This document shows positions 55,001 through 63,900 of a stretch of DNA of 64,000 nt, in pieces. Below the pieces are notes generated by a model. The model saw only the letters and a list, made by a program, of their open reading frames with translations. It had not been told where the DNA came from and searched no databases. The stretch spans positions 1-64,000 of the forward strand of contig NZ_RQYN01000001.1 in the NCBI RefSeq assembly GCF_003860135.1, given 5' to 3'. The position numbers and the translations under genes are program-made. The stretch's first letter is position 1, and each line of letters opens with the position of its first letter. Source of the stretch: Tannerella forsythia. Its GTDB lineage: Bacteria; Bacteroidota; Bacteroidia; Bacteroidales; Tannerellaceae.

Positions 55001-55173
55001 AAAGATACTAATTTGAAAGCAAATCACAACGAAACTCGCACACGCTTTCGATAACGTGCGGCTGTTTCCAATGGTTCAAAGATACTAATTTGAAAGCAAA
55101 TCACAACTAACATATGCTACATAGTCGATTGATTTTGCTGTTTCCAATGGCTCAAAGATACTAATTTGAAAGC
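52078..55173 (-). CRISPR. type II-C CRISPR array, 41 repeats of 47 bp, 40 spacers
   Basis: Plus-strand repeats begin gctgtttccaatggttcaaag and end gcaaatcacaac. The starts run from 52078 to 55137 with a 74-77 bp period, so spacers are mostly 27-30 nt. Repeats 30 (54293) and 38 (54908) have ggttt instead of ggttc; the last (55137-55173) has ggctc and is cut to 37 bp. The tracrRNA anti-repeat shows that crRNAs are read from the minus strand. In that sense each repeat contains GTTG, 19 bp, TATCTTTG, a Bacteroidetes-like promoter. Spacer targets were not searched. Confidence 0.98.
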
Positions 55174-55201
55174 GTTACCCTTACATCGTTTTGTCCGGGC
55201 G

Positions 55202-55233
55202 TTTGCGGGATACCGTTAAATACCGTATCTTTG
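55202..55233 (+). promoter_or_regulatory. promoter of the 55262 gene
   Basis: TTTG at 55202-55205, 20 bp, then TATCTTTG at 55226-55233. The start near 55240 is 22 nt before the ATG. Confidence 0.72.
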
Positions 55234-55261
55234 GAATCCGATTGATTTTGATTTCAGTGTC

Positions 55262-55924
55262 ATGACGGAACGAAGAAGAACGAAATACGATACGACATTT
55301 TTTGAGCGGTATGCCCGCCAATCGCTGATCGACTTGGTGGACGACCGCTTCGAGGCATTAAAGAATTACGACCGCCCGGATTTGCAGGACGAAGTACGTA
55401 GCATCGGCATCGAGGTGACACGAGCCATCCGCGAAGACCGTGACGTGGCGCACGCGCTGATCAACGAAATAGCCGGACGTCCGGTGATGAAGGTCTCGGA
55501 AGAAGACTGGATGGACATGACGAAATACGGGTACGGATACGGCATCGACGATACGATTATCGGGCGAATGGAATACGAATATTGGGCGGCGGCTCTGCCT
55601 TTGCAGCGCATCATCAGGAGTAAGGTGCGTAAGGTAGCCGACGGATTCTACGGTCATTTCCGAAAGTTCGGACTGTATATCTTTTCGAAAGAAAATCTGA
55701 CAGACGATACGGTTTTCTCGACCATGGAATACACGAGGCAACTGCAAGAAGGAAATGCGCTGAAATACGATGTGATGTATATCTCGCAAATCCACGAACT
55801 TTTCGTTTGCGATTTGACCCAAGCCTCGTTCGACGAAATTCCCATCAGCCGTGCTCAATGCCGCAGATTTTACAATGAGGCGCTTCGTCCGGAGGGTGAC
55901 ATAACGAAACATGAAAACCATTAA
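55262..55924 (+). CDS. uncharacterised 220-residue cytoplasmic protein
   Basis: I do not recognise a family. The protein is charged, mostly helical by eye, with no signal peptide or membrane segment, and has a Tyr/Gly patch (MTKYGYGYGIDD). GC content and codon use match the chromosome, not the AT-rich cas genes, so it is probably not part of the CRISPR system although it starts 88 bp after the array. It has a strong own promoter and is followed 12 bp later by the HAD-hotdog fusion, so the two are likely co-transcribed. Confidence 0.75.
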   Translation: MTERRRTKYDTTFFERYARQSLIDLVDDRFEALKNYDRPDLQDEVRSIGIEVTRAIREDRDVAHALINEIAGRPVMKVSEEDWMDMTKYGYGYGIDDTIIGRMEYEYWAAALPLQRIIRSKVRKVADGFYGHFRKFGLYIFSKENLTDDTVFSTMEYTRQLQEGNALKYDVMYISQIHELFVCDLTQASFDEIPISRAQCRRFYNEALRPEGDITKHENH

Positions 55925-55936
55925 CGATTAAGAGAT

Positions 55937-57169
55937 ATGAAGTACAAACTGGTAGTGCTCGATGTAGACGGTACATTGCTTACGAACGAAAAAACAGTCA
56001 CGCCGCGGACTCGCGCGACCTTAATCAAGGTACAGCAGATGGGTGTCAAACTTGTGCTGGCTTCGGGAAGACCGACGTATGGCGTGGTCGGACTGGCGAA
56101 GGAATTAGAGCTGGATAAAAACGGCGGATATATCCTCTCGTATAACGGCGGACAGATCATCAATGCGCAAACGAACGAACTGCTTTTCGAGAAACGCATC
56201 GATCCCGAATTTATGCCTTACCTCGAACGAAAGGCGCGAAAAAACGGTTTTGCCATCTTTACGTATCGCCAAAATACGATCCTGACGAATGACGCTTCGA
56301 ACCCGCGCGTCGTTCAGGAAGCGCGGCTCAACGGGATGGAGCTACGGGAAACCGATCGATTTGCGGAAGAGATTGATTTCCATCCCTGCAAAGTCATGCT
56401 CGCCAGCGACGACGAAAAAGCGCTCGTTGGCCTCGAAGAACATTGGAAGAAACGGCTGGCCGGTACGTTAGACGTGTTCCGTTCCGAGACGTATTTTCTC
56501 GAAGTCGTGCCGCAGTTTATCGATAAGGCGAATACGCTCAGCGTACTGCTCGAAAAACTCAATATCCCGTCAGCCCATATCGTGGCGTTAGGCGACGGAG
56601 TGTGCGACGTAACGATGATCCAGCTGGCCGGACTCGGTATCGCCATGGGAAATGCGCAGGACTCGGTTAAGGCTTGTGCCGACGTCATCACCTTCTCGAA
56701 CGAAGAAGACGGCGCCGCCGTCGCGCTCGAAAAAGCGATCCTTGCCGATATACGCCCGACGGACATCCCGCTCGACCAGCTGAATGCGGCCGGCAAACAC
56801 GCGCTGATGGGAAATCTCGGCATCCAATACACGTATGCTTCGGAAGGCCGTATCGAAGCGACCATGCCCGTTGACGAACGTACCCGTCAGCCATTCGGTA
56901 TCCTGCATGGCGGGGCTACACTGGCCTTGGCCGAAACGGTGGCCGGCCTTGGCTCGATGGTGCTTTGCGCACCCGACGAGATGATGGTCGGTATGCAGGT
57001 AAGCGGTCATCACCTCTCGTCGGCGCACGAAGGCGATACGGTGCGCGCCGTGGCGACGATTATCCACAAAGGACGCTCGTCGCACGTATGGAATGTCGAT
57101 ATATTTACTTCGACGGATAAGCTCGTTTCGTCCGTTCGCGTCGTGAACAGTGTTATGAAGAAGCGGTAG
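55937..57169 (+). CDS. fusion of a Cof-type HAD phosphatase and a hotdog-fold thioesterase
   Basis: A 410-residue two-domain protein. Residues 1-270 are a HAD-IIB/Cof hydrolase with the nucleophile motif LDVDGTLL and the third motif LGDGVCDVTMIQLAGLGIAM, where the usual Asn of GDGxND is Cys. Residues about 285-410 are a PaaI/DHNA-CoA thioesterase-like hotdog domain (FGILHGGATLALAETVAGLG, VSGHHLSSAHEGDTV). One reading is a menaquinone-pathway DHNA-CoA hydrolase joined to a phosphatase; substrates are unproven. The end overlaps convergent murQ by 17 bp. Confidence 0.88.
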   Translation: MKYKLVVLDVDGTLLTNEKTVTPRTRATLIKVQQMGVKLVLASGRPTYGVVGLAKELELDKNGGYILSYNGGQIINAQTNELLFEKRIDPEFMPYLERKARKNGFAIFTYRQNTILTNDASNPRVVQEARLNGMELRETDRFAEEIDFHPCKVMLASDDEKALVGLEEHWKKRLAGTLDVFRSETYFLEVVPQFIDKANTLSVLLEKLNIPSAHIVALGDGVCDVTMIQLAGLGIAMGNAQDSVKACADVITFSNEEDGAAVALEKAILADIRPTDIPLDQLNAAGKHALMGNLGIQYTYASEGRIEATMPVDERTRQPFGILHGGATLALAETVAGLGSMVLCAPDEMMVGMQVSGHHLSSAHEGDTVRAVATIIHKGRSSHVWNVDIFTSTDKLVSSVRVVNSVMKKR

Positions 57170-57986
57170 GCCCCGGCTTGCGGTAAGCTTCGACGGCTTT
57201 TTTCACCGATCCGTGCAGCAGCAGCAGCGCGTTGGCCTGATCGTAGGGCAGCCCCAGCTCCTCGACCAGCATGCGTGTGCCGCGATCGACGAGTTTCTGA
57301 TTGCTCAATTGCATGTTCACCATCTTATTGCCTTTCACGCGTCCGAGTTTGATCATAACGGTCGTCGTAATCATGTTCAGGATCATTTTCTGTCCTGTGC
57401 CCGATTTCATGCGTGAGCTGCCGGTGACGTATTCGGGGCCTACCACCATCTCGATCGCGATGTCGGCCTCGGCAGCCATCGGCGAACCGGGGTTACTGGT
57501 GATGCAGCCTGTCAGGATGCCGTGGCGACGTGCCTCGCGCATCGCTCCGATCACGTAAGGGGTGGTGCCCGATGCGGCGATGCCGATCACCGAATCTTTC
57601 GGCGTGATATGATGCGCCTGCAATTCTTCCCATCCCCGCGCCATGTCGTCTTCGGCATTCTCCACCGGGTTGCGCAACGCTGTTTCTCCACCGGCAATCA
57701 GTCCGATGACCAGTGTGTTAGGCATTCCGAATGTGGGCGGTATTTCCGAGGCGTCGAGCACTCCCAACCGGCCGCTTGTGCCGGCACCCATGTAAAAGAT
57801 ACGTCCGCCCTGTTGCATACGGGGCACGATCTCCGAAACCAGCTTTTCTACCTGAGGAATGGCCTTTTGTACGGCCAATGCCACTTTTTGGTCCTCCTGA
57901 TTGATATCGTCCAGAATCTCCCGGACGGTTTTCTGTTCTAAATCGCTGTACAGCGAATCTTGTTCTGTTATTTTAATAAATGTCAT
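57153..57986 (-). CDS. murQ: N-acetylmuramic acid 6-phosphate etherase
   Basis: A 277-residue SIS-domain lyase that splits the lactyl ether of MurNAc-6-phosphate to GlcNAc-6-phosphate and D-lactate. Motifs are GRIFYMGAGTSGRLGVLDASE, cut here to GAGTSGRLGVLDASE, then EIPPTFG, GIAASGTTPYVIGA and GSSRMKSGTGQKMILN. It overlaps the kinase gene by 4 bp and is last in the peptidoglycan-salvage operon. Its product would be handled by NagA and NagB; nagB is at 8535. Confidence 0.95.
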   Translation of the reverse strand: MTFIKITEQDSLYSDLEQKTVREILDDINQEDQKVALAVQKAIPQVEKLVSEIVPRMQQGGRIFYMGAGTSGRLGVLDASEIPPTFGMPNTLVIGLIAGGETALRNPVENAEDDMARGWEELQAHHITPKDSVIGIAASGTTPYVIGAMREARRHGILTGCITSNPGSPMAAEADIAIEMVVGPEYVTGSSRMKSGTGQKMILNMITTTVMIKLGRVKGNKMVNMQLSNQKLVDRGTRMLVEELGLPYDQANALLLLHGSVKKAVEAYRKPGPTASS

Positions 57987-58834
57987 ACGGTTTCTGCTAC
58001 TGTCGAATAATAAGCGCGTAATCCTTCCATCGGATCGCGCACGATGGTACCGGTACGGATGCCCGTCGCCGCGGCCGCCTCCTCCAGAATATCTTTGTAA
58101 TAATACGCTACCGAGCCGATAAAATGAGCCTTGTAACGTGTATAATCAAACTGCATTACGTTGCGGGTCAGGAACGATTTGAAAGCGTTCAACACCAGCG
58201 AACGGATAGCCGGATGTTCGATGTTTTCGGCCAAGAACGGCGATATGCCGGCCAGAAAACGGTTCGGGAACGGTTGCCGGTATACCCGTTCGATGATATC
58301 GGCGGGTGTCAGTTCATACTGCCGGAGGAACTTTTGTTTCAGCTCTTGGCCCATCTGGTTTTTCAGTAAATCACCGATCAGCAATTTACCCAATACCGCG
58401 CCACTGCCTTCGTCGCCTAAGATAAAACCGAGCGGCGAGACGTTGGCCGCGATCTTCTCTCCATCGTAAAAGCAAGAGTTCGAACCCGTCCCCATGATAC
58501 ATACGATGCCCGGCGATCGTCCGCAAGAGGCTTTGGCCGCCGCCAGCATGTCGGTATCGACTTCGATCAAACCGCTTACGTCAAGACAGCCTTCCAACAC
58601 GTTGCGCACAATAGGAACTTTCTCCGGAATGCATCCGGCTCCGAAGAAGTGTACTTCACAAAAACGATTCGAATTCAGCTGCGGAAGCAAGGTCCGCTCA
58701 ATTTCATGTCCCATCTCTTCCGGTGTCTGAAAGAAAGGGTTCATTCCTTTTGTAAATATTTCTCCAACGACCTGACCGTGTTCCAGCACACTCCAATGCG
58801 TCTTGGTCGATCCGCTATCTGCAATCAGTATCAT
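57983..58834 (-). CDS. murK: BadF/BadG-type amino-sugar kinase, probable MurNAc/GlcNAc kinase
   Basis: A 283-residue ASKHA-fold kinase with the phosphate-1 motif IADSGSTKTHWSVL, ICIMGTGSNS-like IVCIMGTGSNSCFYDG, and PLGFILGDEGSGAVLGK. It would phosphorylate free MurNAc (and perhaps GlcNAc) at O6, feeding MurQ. MurK was described in this role in Clostridium and Tannerella. It overlaps neighbours by 4 bp on both sides, so it is tightly coupled. Confidence 0.85.
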   Translation of the reverse strand: MILIADSGSTKTHWSVLEHGQVVGEIFTKGMNPFFQTPEEMGHEIERTLLPQLNSNRFCEVHFFGAGCIPEKVPIVRNVLEGCLDVSGLIEVDTDMLAAAKASCGRSPGIVCIMGTGSNSCFYDGEKIAANVSPLGFILGDEGSGAVLGKLLIGDLLKNQMGQELKQKFLRQYELTPADIIERVYRQPFPNRFLAGISPFLAENIEHPAIRSLVLNAFKSFLTRNVMQFDYTRYKAHFIGSVAYYYKDILEEAAAATGIRTGTIVRDPMEGLRAYYSTVAETV

Positions 58835-60000
58835 ATTTTGATGTATATTTTTTTCTTATATAAGATAAATCCTATTAACCAGTTGAATGCTACGAAGAGT
58901 GCGGCAAACAGGAACGAGCCGCCGTAATCTCCGGCCCAAGGGCGCAGACATACGCCGTACAGAAAGCCTTTCAGCGTAATGGGATCGCCTTGGTATGTGA
59001 GGTAGATGCTGCTTAACAAAATGGAAAGAACAGCACCCGCGACATACATGAAGAGCGGATTGACACCGAAGGCCTCGAAGAAACGGCACCATTTCGTATG
59101 TCCTTTCACATCGATTATCCAAATGAGCAAAGCGAGTAATCCCGCTGCCATCCCACAGGTCATGAGCACGAACGTAGGCGACCAGATTTTTTTGTTGATC
59201 GGGCAGCCGTAGCTCAGCAACCATCCGGTAAAAGCCATGGCGGTTCCGATCAGGAAAAGACGCAGCATTTTATCGCGTACTTCCGTCACCCCGAGCATGG
59301 CTCGACCGCAGCAAAAGCCGATCAGTACGTGTGCGATGGCAGGGATGGTACTTAACAATCCTTCCGGTTCGATGCCGTTGTCTTTATACATGTGGTTCAC
59401 CCCGAGTACGGCACGGTCTACGATCGAAAGAATATTCGTTTCGTTGTATGCGAAACCGTTGCCAACCAACAGCAACACGGTATATCCGCCGAGCAAAGCG
59501 GCGATCAGATACGGAATACGGTGATGACGTACCGTCAGCGCGATCAGCGCCGTGGCTCCGTACGAGAGTGCCAGGCGTTGCATCACACCGAGTATGCGCA
59601 GATGACCGAAGTTCGATACCGACTGCCAGAGCCTCGCTCCGAACGACAGGCCTTCGTCGGCCAGACCATGCCACGTGCGACACGTCAGCCCGAACCATGC
59701 AATCCCGAGCCCGATGGCAAAAATGACGGCCGTTCGCCGGATGATCTTTCGCATGGCGGAATAGCTGAATGTAAAGTCGTATTTCTTGAGCGAAATATAA
59801 GTCGATATGCCCATGATGAACATAAAAAACGGAAATACGAGGTCGGTCGGTGTCAGGCCGTGCCATGCCGCGTGTCCCAACGGAGCATATACGAACGACC
59901 ATGAGCCGGGATTATTGACCATGATCATGCCGGCAATCGTGATACCGCGCAGGATATCGAGTGCCAGCAGACGTTTGTTTGTGGGGGTTGTGAGAGTCAT
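58831..60000 (-). CDS. DUF5009/YeiB-like multi-membrane protein, candidate MurNAc transporter (MurT-like)
   Basis: About 389 residues from the Met at 60000; the frame is open to 60180, but that part overlaps namZ and has no family features. It has ten or so membrane segments and begins LLALDILRGITIAGMIMVNN with GSWSFVYAPLGHAAWHGLT, matching heparan-alpha-glucosaminide N-acetyltransferase-like (DUF5009) proteins. In Tannerella forsythia a protein from the equivalent place was reported as a MurNAc transporter, MurT; that is from memory. An acetyltransferase role is the alternative. Confidence 0.75.
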   Translation of the reverse strand: MTLTTPTNKRLLALDILRGITIAGMIMVNNPGSWSFVYAPLGHAAWHGLTPTDLVFPFFMFIMGISTYISLKKYDFTFSYSAMRKIIRRTAVIFAIGLGIAWFGLTCRTWHGLADEGLSFGARLWQSVSNFGHLRILGVMQRLALSYGATALIALTVRHHRIPYLIAALLGGYTVLLLVGNGFAYNETNILSIVDRAVLGVNHMYKDNGIEPEGLLSTIPAIAHVLIGFCCGRAMLGVTEVRDKMLRLFLIGTAMAFTGWLLSYGCPINKKIWSPTFVLMTCGMAAGLLALLIWIIDVKGHTKWCRFFEAFGVNPLFMYVAGAVLSILLSSIYLTYQGDPITLKGFLYGVCLRPWAGDYGGSFLFAALFVAFNWLIGFILYKKKIYIKI

Positions 60001-60010
60001 TGCACTAACG

Positions 60011-61249
60011 TTATTTGTACAGGTAAAACTTCTTCGATTGTTTCTTAAACTGTTCCACGTCTTTATACCAGTATGGGCGTACGTCTTCCCAACGGTTACG
60101 CCGGATGAACCCTTCCCGTATGTGGTTGCTCCCGCATACTTTATCGAACATTTGGAAACGAGTGGAATCGGCGTGCGCAAACACGGCGCGGTCGGGGTGG
60201 AGCGCCGCTACTTCCTGCATAAAGAGGAACTGTATGTCGCTCAGGGGTGCCCGCCGGTAGTCGGTGATATGCACCTGCACGCCTTGTATAAATTCGCCTT
60301 TGTTCGTCGCATAGAACGGCTTGAGGTGGATCGGTCGGAAGGTGACGCCCGGCACGCGTAGCGCGTTCATCCGGCGGGTCAGTTCTGCCGCCTTTATCCA
60401 AGGTGCGGCAAACATCTGGAACGGAATGGTATATCCCACACCGATAGAAGCATAACCCAGTTCGCCGAATATCCCGCTAACGGGATAAAAGAACGCCGAA
60501 TGTGCATGAGGAATATGGGGCGACGGCGGGATCCATTGCAAACCGGTTTGCGTATAATCCATCTTACGCTTCCATCCTTTCATCTTTACTACGTGCAGCT
60601 TACATGCCTTACCGGGTTTCTTGTCGGCATTCAGCATCAGTGCCAGTTCACCGCAAGTCAGGCCGTAGATATACGGTATCTTGTATTGGCTGACGAAGGA
60701 GAAGAACCCGTCTTCCACGATACAACCTTCCACTTTTAATCCGCCGAGAGGATTCGGACGGTCGAGCACGACAAATTCGATATTGTTTTCGGCCGCTGCT
60801 TCCATGGCCAATCCCATCGTGCTGATGTAAGTGAACGAGCGACAGCCGATATCCTGAATGTCATACACCAGCACATCGACGTCCTTCAGCATTTCGGGTG
60901 TCGGCTTCCGTGTCGCACCGTAGAGCGAATACACAGGCAAACCCGTTGCCGGATCCGTACCGCTGTCGATCTTATCGCCGGCATGCACATCGCCCCGTAC
61001 GCCGTGTTCAGGACCATAGAGCGCCGTGAGGTTCACGTTAGGCGCTTCGTGTAAAATATCGATCGTCGATCGAAGGTGATTATCTACTCCCGTCGGGTTT
61101 GTAATCAATCCTACGCGTTTACCTTCAAGGCATTGGAAGCGTTGTTCTTTCAGTACTTCCAAACCGGTCTTAATCGTAATCTTTTGTGCCTGCGTCGTCA
61201 GCACCGACAACGTGCACAAACACCATACAATGATATGAATACGTTTCAT
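60011..61249 (-). CDS. namZ: exo-beta-N-acetylmuramidase NamZ (DUF1343)
   Basis: A 412-residue exported protein with a signal peptide (IHIIVWCLCTLSVLTTQAQ). DUF1343 features include GKRVGLITNPTGVD, LTALYGPEHGVRGDVHAGDK, VDVLVYDIQDIGCRSFTYI and FVVLDRPNPLGG. NamZ releases MurNAc from the non-reducing end of peptidoglycan glycans; its family was long of unknown function. Here it supplies MurNAc to the transporter, kinase and etherase encoded just downstream. Confidence 0.88.
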   Translation of the reverse strand: MKRIHIIVWCLCTLSVLTTQAQKITIKTGLEVLKEQRFQCLEGKRVGLITNPTGVDNHLRSTIDILHEAPNVNLTALYGPEHGVRGDVHAGDKIDSGTDPATGLPVYSLYGATRKPTPEMLKDVDVLVYDIQDIGCRSFTYISTMGLAMEAAAENNIEFVVLDRPNPLGGLKVEGCIVEDGFFSFVSQYKIPYIYGLTCGELALMLNADKKPGKACKLHVVKMKGWKRKMDYTQTGLQWIPPSPHIPHAHSAFFYPVSGIFGELGYASIGVGYTIPFQMFAAPWIKAAELTRRMNALRVPGVTFRPIHLKPFYATNKGEFIQGVQVHITDYRRAPLSDIQFLFMQEVAALHPDRAVFAHADSTRFQMFDKVCGSNHIREGFIRRNRWEDVRPYWYKDVEQFKKQSKKFYLYK

Positions 61250-61256
61250 CCGTCGA

Positions 61257-62558
61257 TTATGATTTGATTTTCTTCCCGAAATCGGGCGCTATTTTATTTC
61301 TAACTAAGAGGGAGGCGATAATACCCGGCAGGGTACAGAAACACACCCAAATGAAAAAGTTCGTGTATCCGATGTTTTCCTGAATCCATCCGGCTACCAT
61401 CCCGGGCAACATCATCCCCATCGCCATGAAACCGGTACCGATGGCATAATGCGCCGTTTTATGTTCTCCCTCGGCAATGTAAATAAGGTATAAGGTGTAA
61501 GCCGTAAATCCGAAACCGTATCCGAACTGTTCGATGGCGACCGACATAATCACGAGCCATGTATCGGGCGTGGCGGCCGAGAGGTAGACGTAGAGCAGGT
61601 CGGGGAGATTGATCGCCAGTGCCATAGGTAATATCCAGCGTTTGAAACCGTGCCGGGAAACGACGATACCGCCCAATATACCGCCCAGCAGTAAAGCGAT
61701 CACACCAATGGTTCCGTAAATCATCCCCACGGTCGCAGTCGATAGTTCCAATCCGCCGGCCTCGGGATTATCGAGCAGGAACGGAGACGCTATTTTAACA
61801 AGTTGCGATTCTCCCAGTCGATACGTCAGCAGGAAGAAGAACATCAACCCCAGATTTTCCTTTTTGAAGAACGACGTGAATGTACGGAAGAAGTCTTCCA
61901 ATAACTTACCCGCAGTTACTCCTGTTCTTTTAGCGTCGCTGTCGGGCCTGGGCAAAATGAATTGATGGTATACCGTCAGCCCGATAAAGATGGCCGTCAG
62001 AAGATAGAAAGTAATGCTCCATGCCATGGGTATGCGAAGAGGTGTGTCGGCCAACAGCGGGCCGGTTTCCAACCATCCGGCAAACATGACGAGAATACCT
62101 TGCCCGAAAATATTGGCCAACCGGTAAAACGTGTTACGGATACCGACAAAAAAAGACTGCTCGCCCGAAGTAAGCCCGAGCATATAAAAGCCGTCCGCCG
62201 CAATATCGTGCGTTGCTGAGCTGAACGCCAGCAGCCAGAAGAAAGCGAGCGTCAGTTGCAGGTAATAATCGGTCGGGATAAAGAAGGCGATGCCTGCAAA
62301 CCCTGCCCCGATAAGGAGCTGCATGCTGACGATCCACCAGCGTTTCGTCTTCAGCAGATCGACGAACGGGCTCCAGAACGGCTTGATTACCCAGGGCAGA
62401 TACAGCCAGCTGGTGTAGAGCGCAATCTCGGTATTTGAAAGTCCTAAACGTTTATACATGATGACGGCTACCGTCATGACGGCTACATAAGGCAGTCCTT
62501 CCGCAAAGTAAAGCGTCGGCACCCATCCCCACGCGTTCGTTCTTTTCTCTGTTTTCAT
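61257..62558 (-). CDS. ampG: AmpG-like MFS muropeptide permease
   Basis: A 433-residue, 12-segment MFS protein. It has the AmpG-like start WVPTLYFAEGLPYVAVMTVA, YLPWVIKPFWSPFVDLLKTK and the aromatic motif TYRLGESQLVKIASPFLLD. AmpG imports GlcNAc-anhydroMurNAc muropeptides across the inner membrane. The gaps to lytB-like and namZ are 16 and 7 bp, so it is operonic. Confidence 0.9.
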   Translation of the reverse strand: MKTEKRTNAWGWVPTLYFAEGLPYVAVMTVAVIMYKRLGLSNTEIALYTSWLYLPWVIKPFWSPFVDLLKTKRWWIVSMQLLIGAGFAGIAFFIPTDYYLQLTLAFFWLLAFSSATHDIAADGFYMLGLTSGEQSFFVGIRNTFYRLANIFGQGILVMFAGWLETGPLLADTPLRIPMAWSITFYLLTAIFIGLTVYHQFILPRPDSDAKRTGVTAGKLLEDFFRTFTSFFKKENLGLMFFFLLTYRLGESQLVKIASPFLLDNPEAGGLELSTATVGMIYGTIGVIALLLGGILGGIVVSRHGFKRWILPMALAINLPDLLYVYLSAATPDTWLVIMSVAIEQFGYGFGFTAYTLYLIYIAEGEHKTAHYAIGTGFMAMGMMLPGMVAGWIQENIGYTNFFIWVCFCTLPGIIASLLVRNKIAPDFGKKIKS

Positions 62559-62574
62559 TTGTTGTTTGTTTTAG

Positions 62575-63891
62575 TTAATCGTATGCTTTTTCGATGGATG
62601 CGTCGATATAATAATGTAACAGAATCTTATCGTAAGGGTATTGCTGCTCGCCCATGACAGCTGCGCCGATCTGGCATAGCCCTACGCCATGCCCCCATCC
62701 CGCGCCGGTCAGGGTAAAACGCCCGGGGATTCCGTCCGAGATGTCGACTTTGTCTATCACGAAAGCAGAACTATACAGGTGCGACGTCGATAACGTGCGT
62801 CGTATCTCCAGCTCTTTTCCGATGGTCAACGTGCGCTTGCTACCCACAATTTTCAACTTGATCAGCCGTCCGGATGTACCGCGTTCGACAGGCACCAGAT
62901 CGATAATCCGGCCGAAGTCGATACCTGACCGTTCACGGATCAGTGCAGCCAGTTCGTCTTGTCCGTACGTCACCGTCCAACGATAAAACTGCGTTGTCTC
63001 CTGATCATAGTGATTAAGAACCTGCGAGAGAATCTTCGCGTCGGCGGTATTGCAGAAAGCTTCCGGCGATGTACGTATCCATCGGTCGGCTTCGGCTTCT
63101 ACGGTCAGATCAGGTAATTCCGTCACGGTTTTACTGTCGCGCTGTTTCGCCAGATAAGGATGCTCAACCTCTTCCCAGCAGCTCCCGAATTCTTCGAAGA
63201 CGCCTCCGCAACATTTCGAGAAACGGGCATCGCAAATTTTCCCGCCGTACATCAGCAGCTCGCCACGGGTAGCGGCTACAGCTTCCCGTACGGTCTCTGT
63301 CGAAGCGCGGGTGATTCCCTGATAGCGTTGGCAGTGGTCGTCGGCACAGACATCGAAATGAAGATGATCTTCCCGGTCGTACCATTTGATTAACTCCTCA
63401 TCCGTCTGTGTGCATGTCGTGTACGTATCTTGCTTGTCGGCAAGCGCTTTGTTTTTCTCCATTTGCGCCAGCAGCCAGCTTCGTGAAATGACGGCGTGCG
63501 CTTTCAACAGTTCAAGCGAGGCCGTAGCACTCATCTCGGACGAAATCACGCTGATCAGATAATCTTCGACTCCAATCACATTGATGCCGGTCAGTTTGCC
63601 GTTTTCGACAATCACATGGAACGCTCCCTGAAAACGTTGATGTTCTTTACGTTCCCAATGAAAATTAATCCCGATCGTTACATCCCGAATCTCGAAACTT
63701 CCCGATAACGCGTCTACCGGCTCGAATTGCAGCTCGTCGTACAGACGACCTTGCCAGATGATTTGACCGTTTTTATACGTCACCGTCTGCGTGCCGCTTA
63801 CTTCGCACCCATCGATGCGATACGGAGCAAGTAAGACGAATTCAATTTCCGGCTCGAAAAGGATGCCGACTTTTACTTTCGGTTCTGTCAT
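62575..63891 (-). CDS. SpoIID/LytB-domain protein (putative peptidoglycan lytic factor)
   Basis: A 438-residue protein. The SpoIID/LytB domain shows [39 protein letters not shown] and, near the C-terminus, [20 protein letters not shown] Cys-rich centre ([16 protein letters not shown]) may bind metal or form disulfides. No signal peptide is seen, which is odd for a wall enzyme. SpoIID cleaves denuded glycan in sporulating bacteria; here it is part of the salvage operon of a non-sporulating phylum. Confidence 0.85.
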   Translation of the reverse strand: MTEPKVKVGILFEPEIEFVLLAPYRIDGCEVSGTQTVTYKNGQIIWQGRLYDELQFEPVDALSGSFEIRDVTIGINFHWERKEHQRFQGAFHVIVENGKLTGINVIGVEDYLISVISSEMSATASLELLKAHAVISRSWLLAQMEKNKALADKQDTYTTCTQTDEELIKWYDREDHLHFDVCADDHCQRYQGITRASTETVREAVAATRGELLMYGGKICDARFSKCCGGVFEEFGSCWEEVEHPYLAKQRDSKTVTELPDLTVEAEADRWIRTSPEAFCNTADAKILSQVLNHYDQETTQFYRWTVTYGQDELAALIRERSGIDFGRIIDLVPVERGTSGRLIKLKIVGSKRTLTIGKELEIRRTLSTSHLYSSAFVIDKVDISDGIPGRFTLTGAGWGHGVGLCQIGAAVMGEQQYPYDKILLHYYIDASIEKAYD

Positions 63892-63900
63892 AGCTTTTTC

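Noticed and set aside
52078-55173. Self-targeting spacers or identifiable phage targets
   Set aside because: Spacers were only scanned by eye and no match was seen; a search against the genome and phage databases would be needed, so nothing is claimed.
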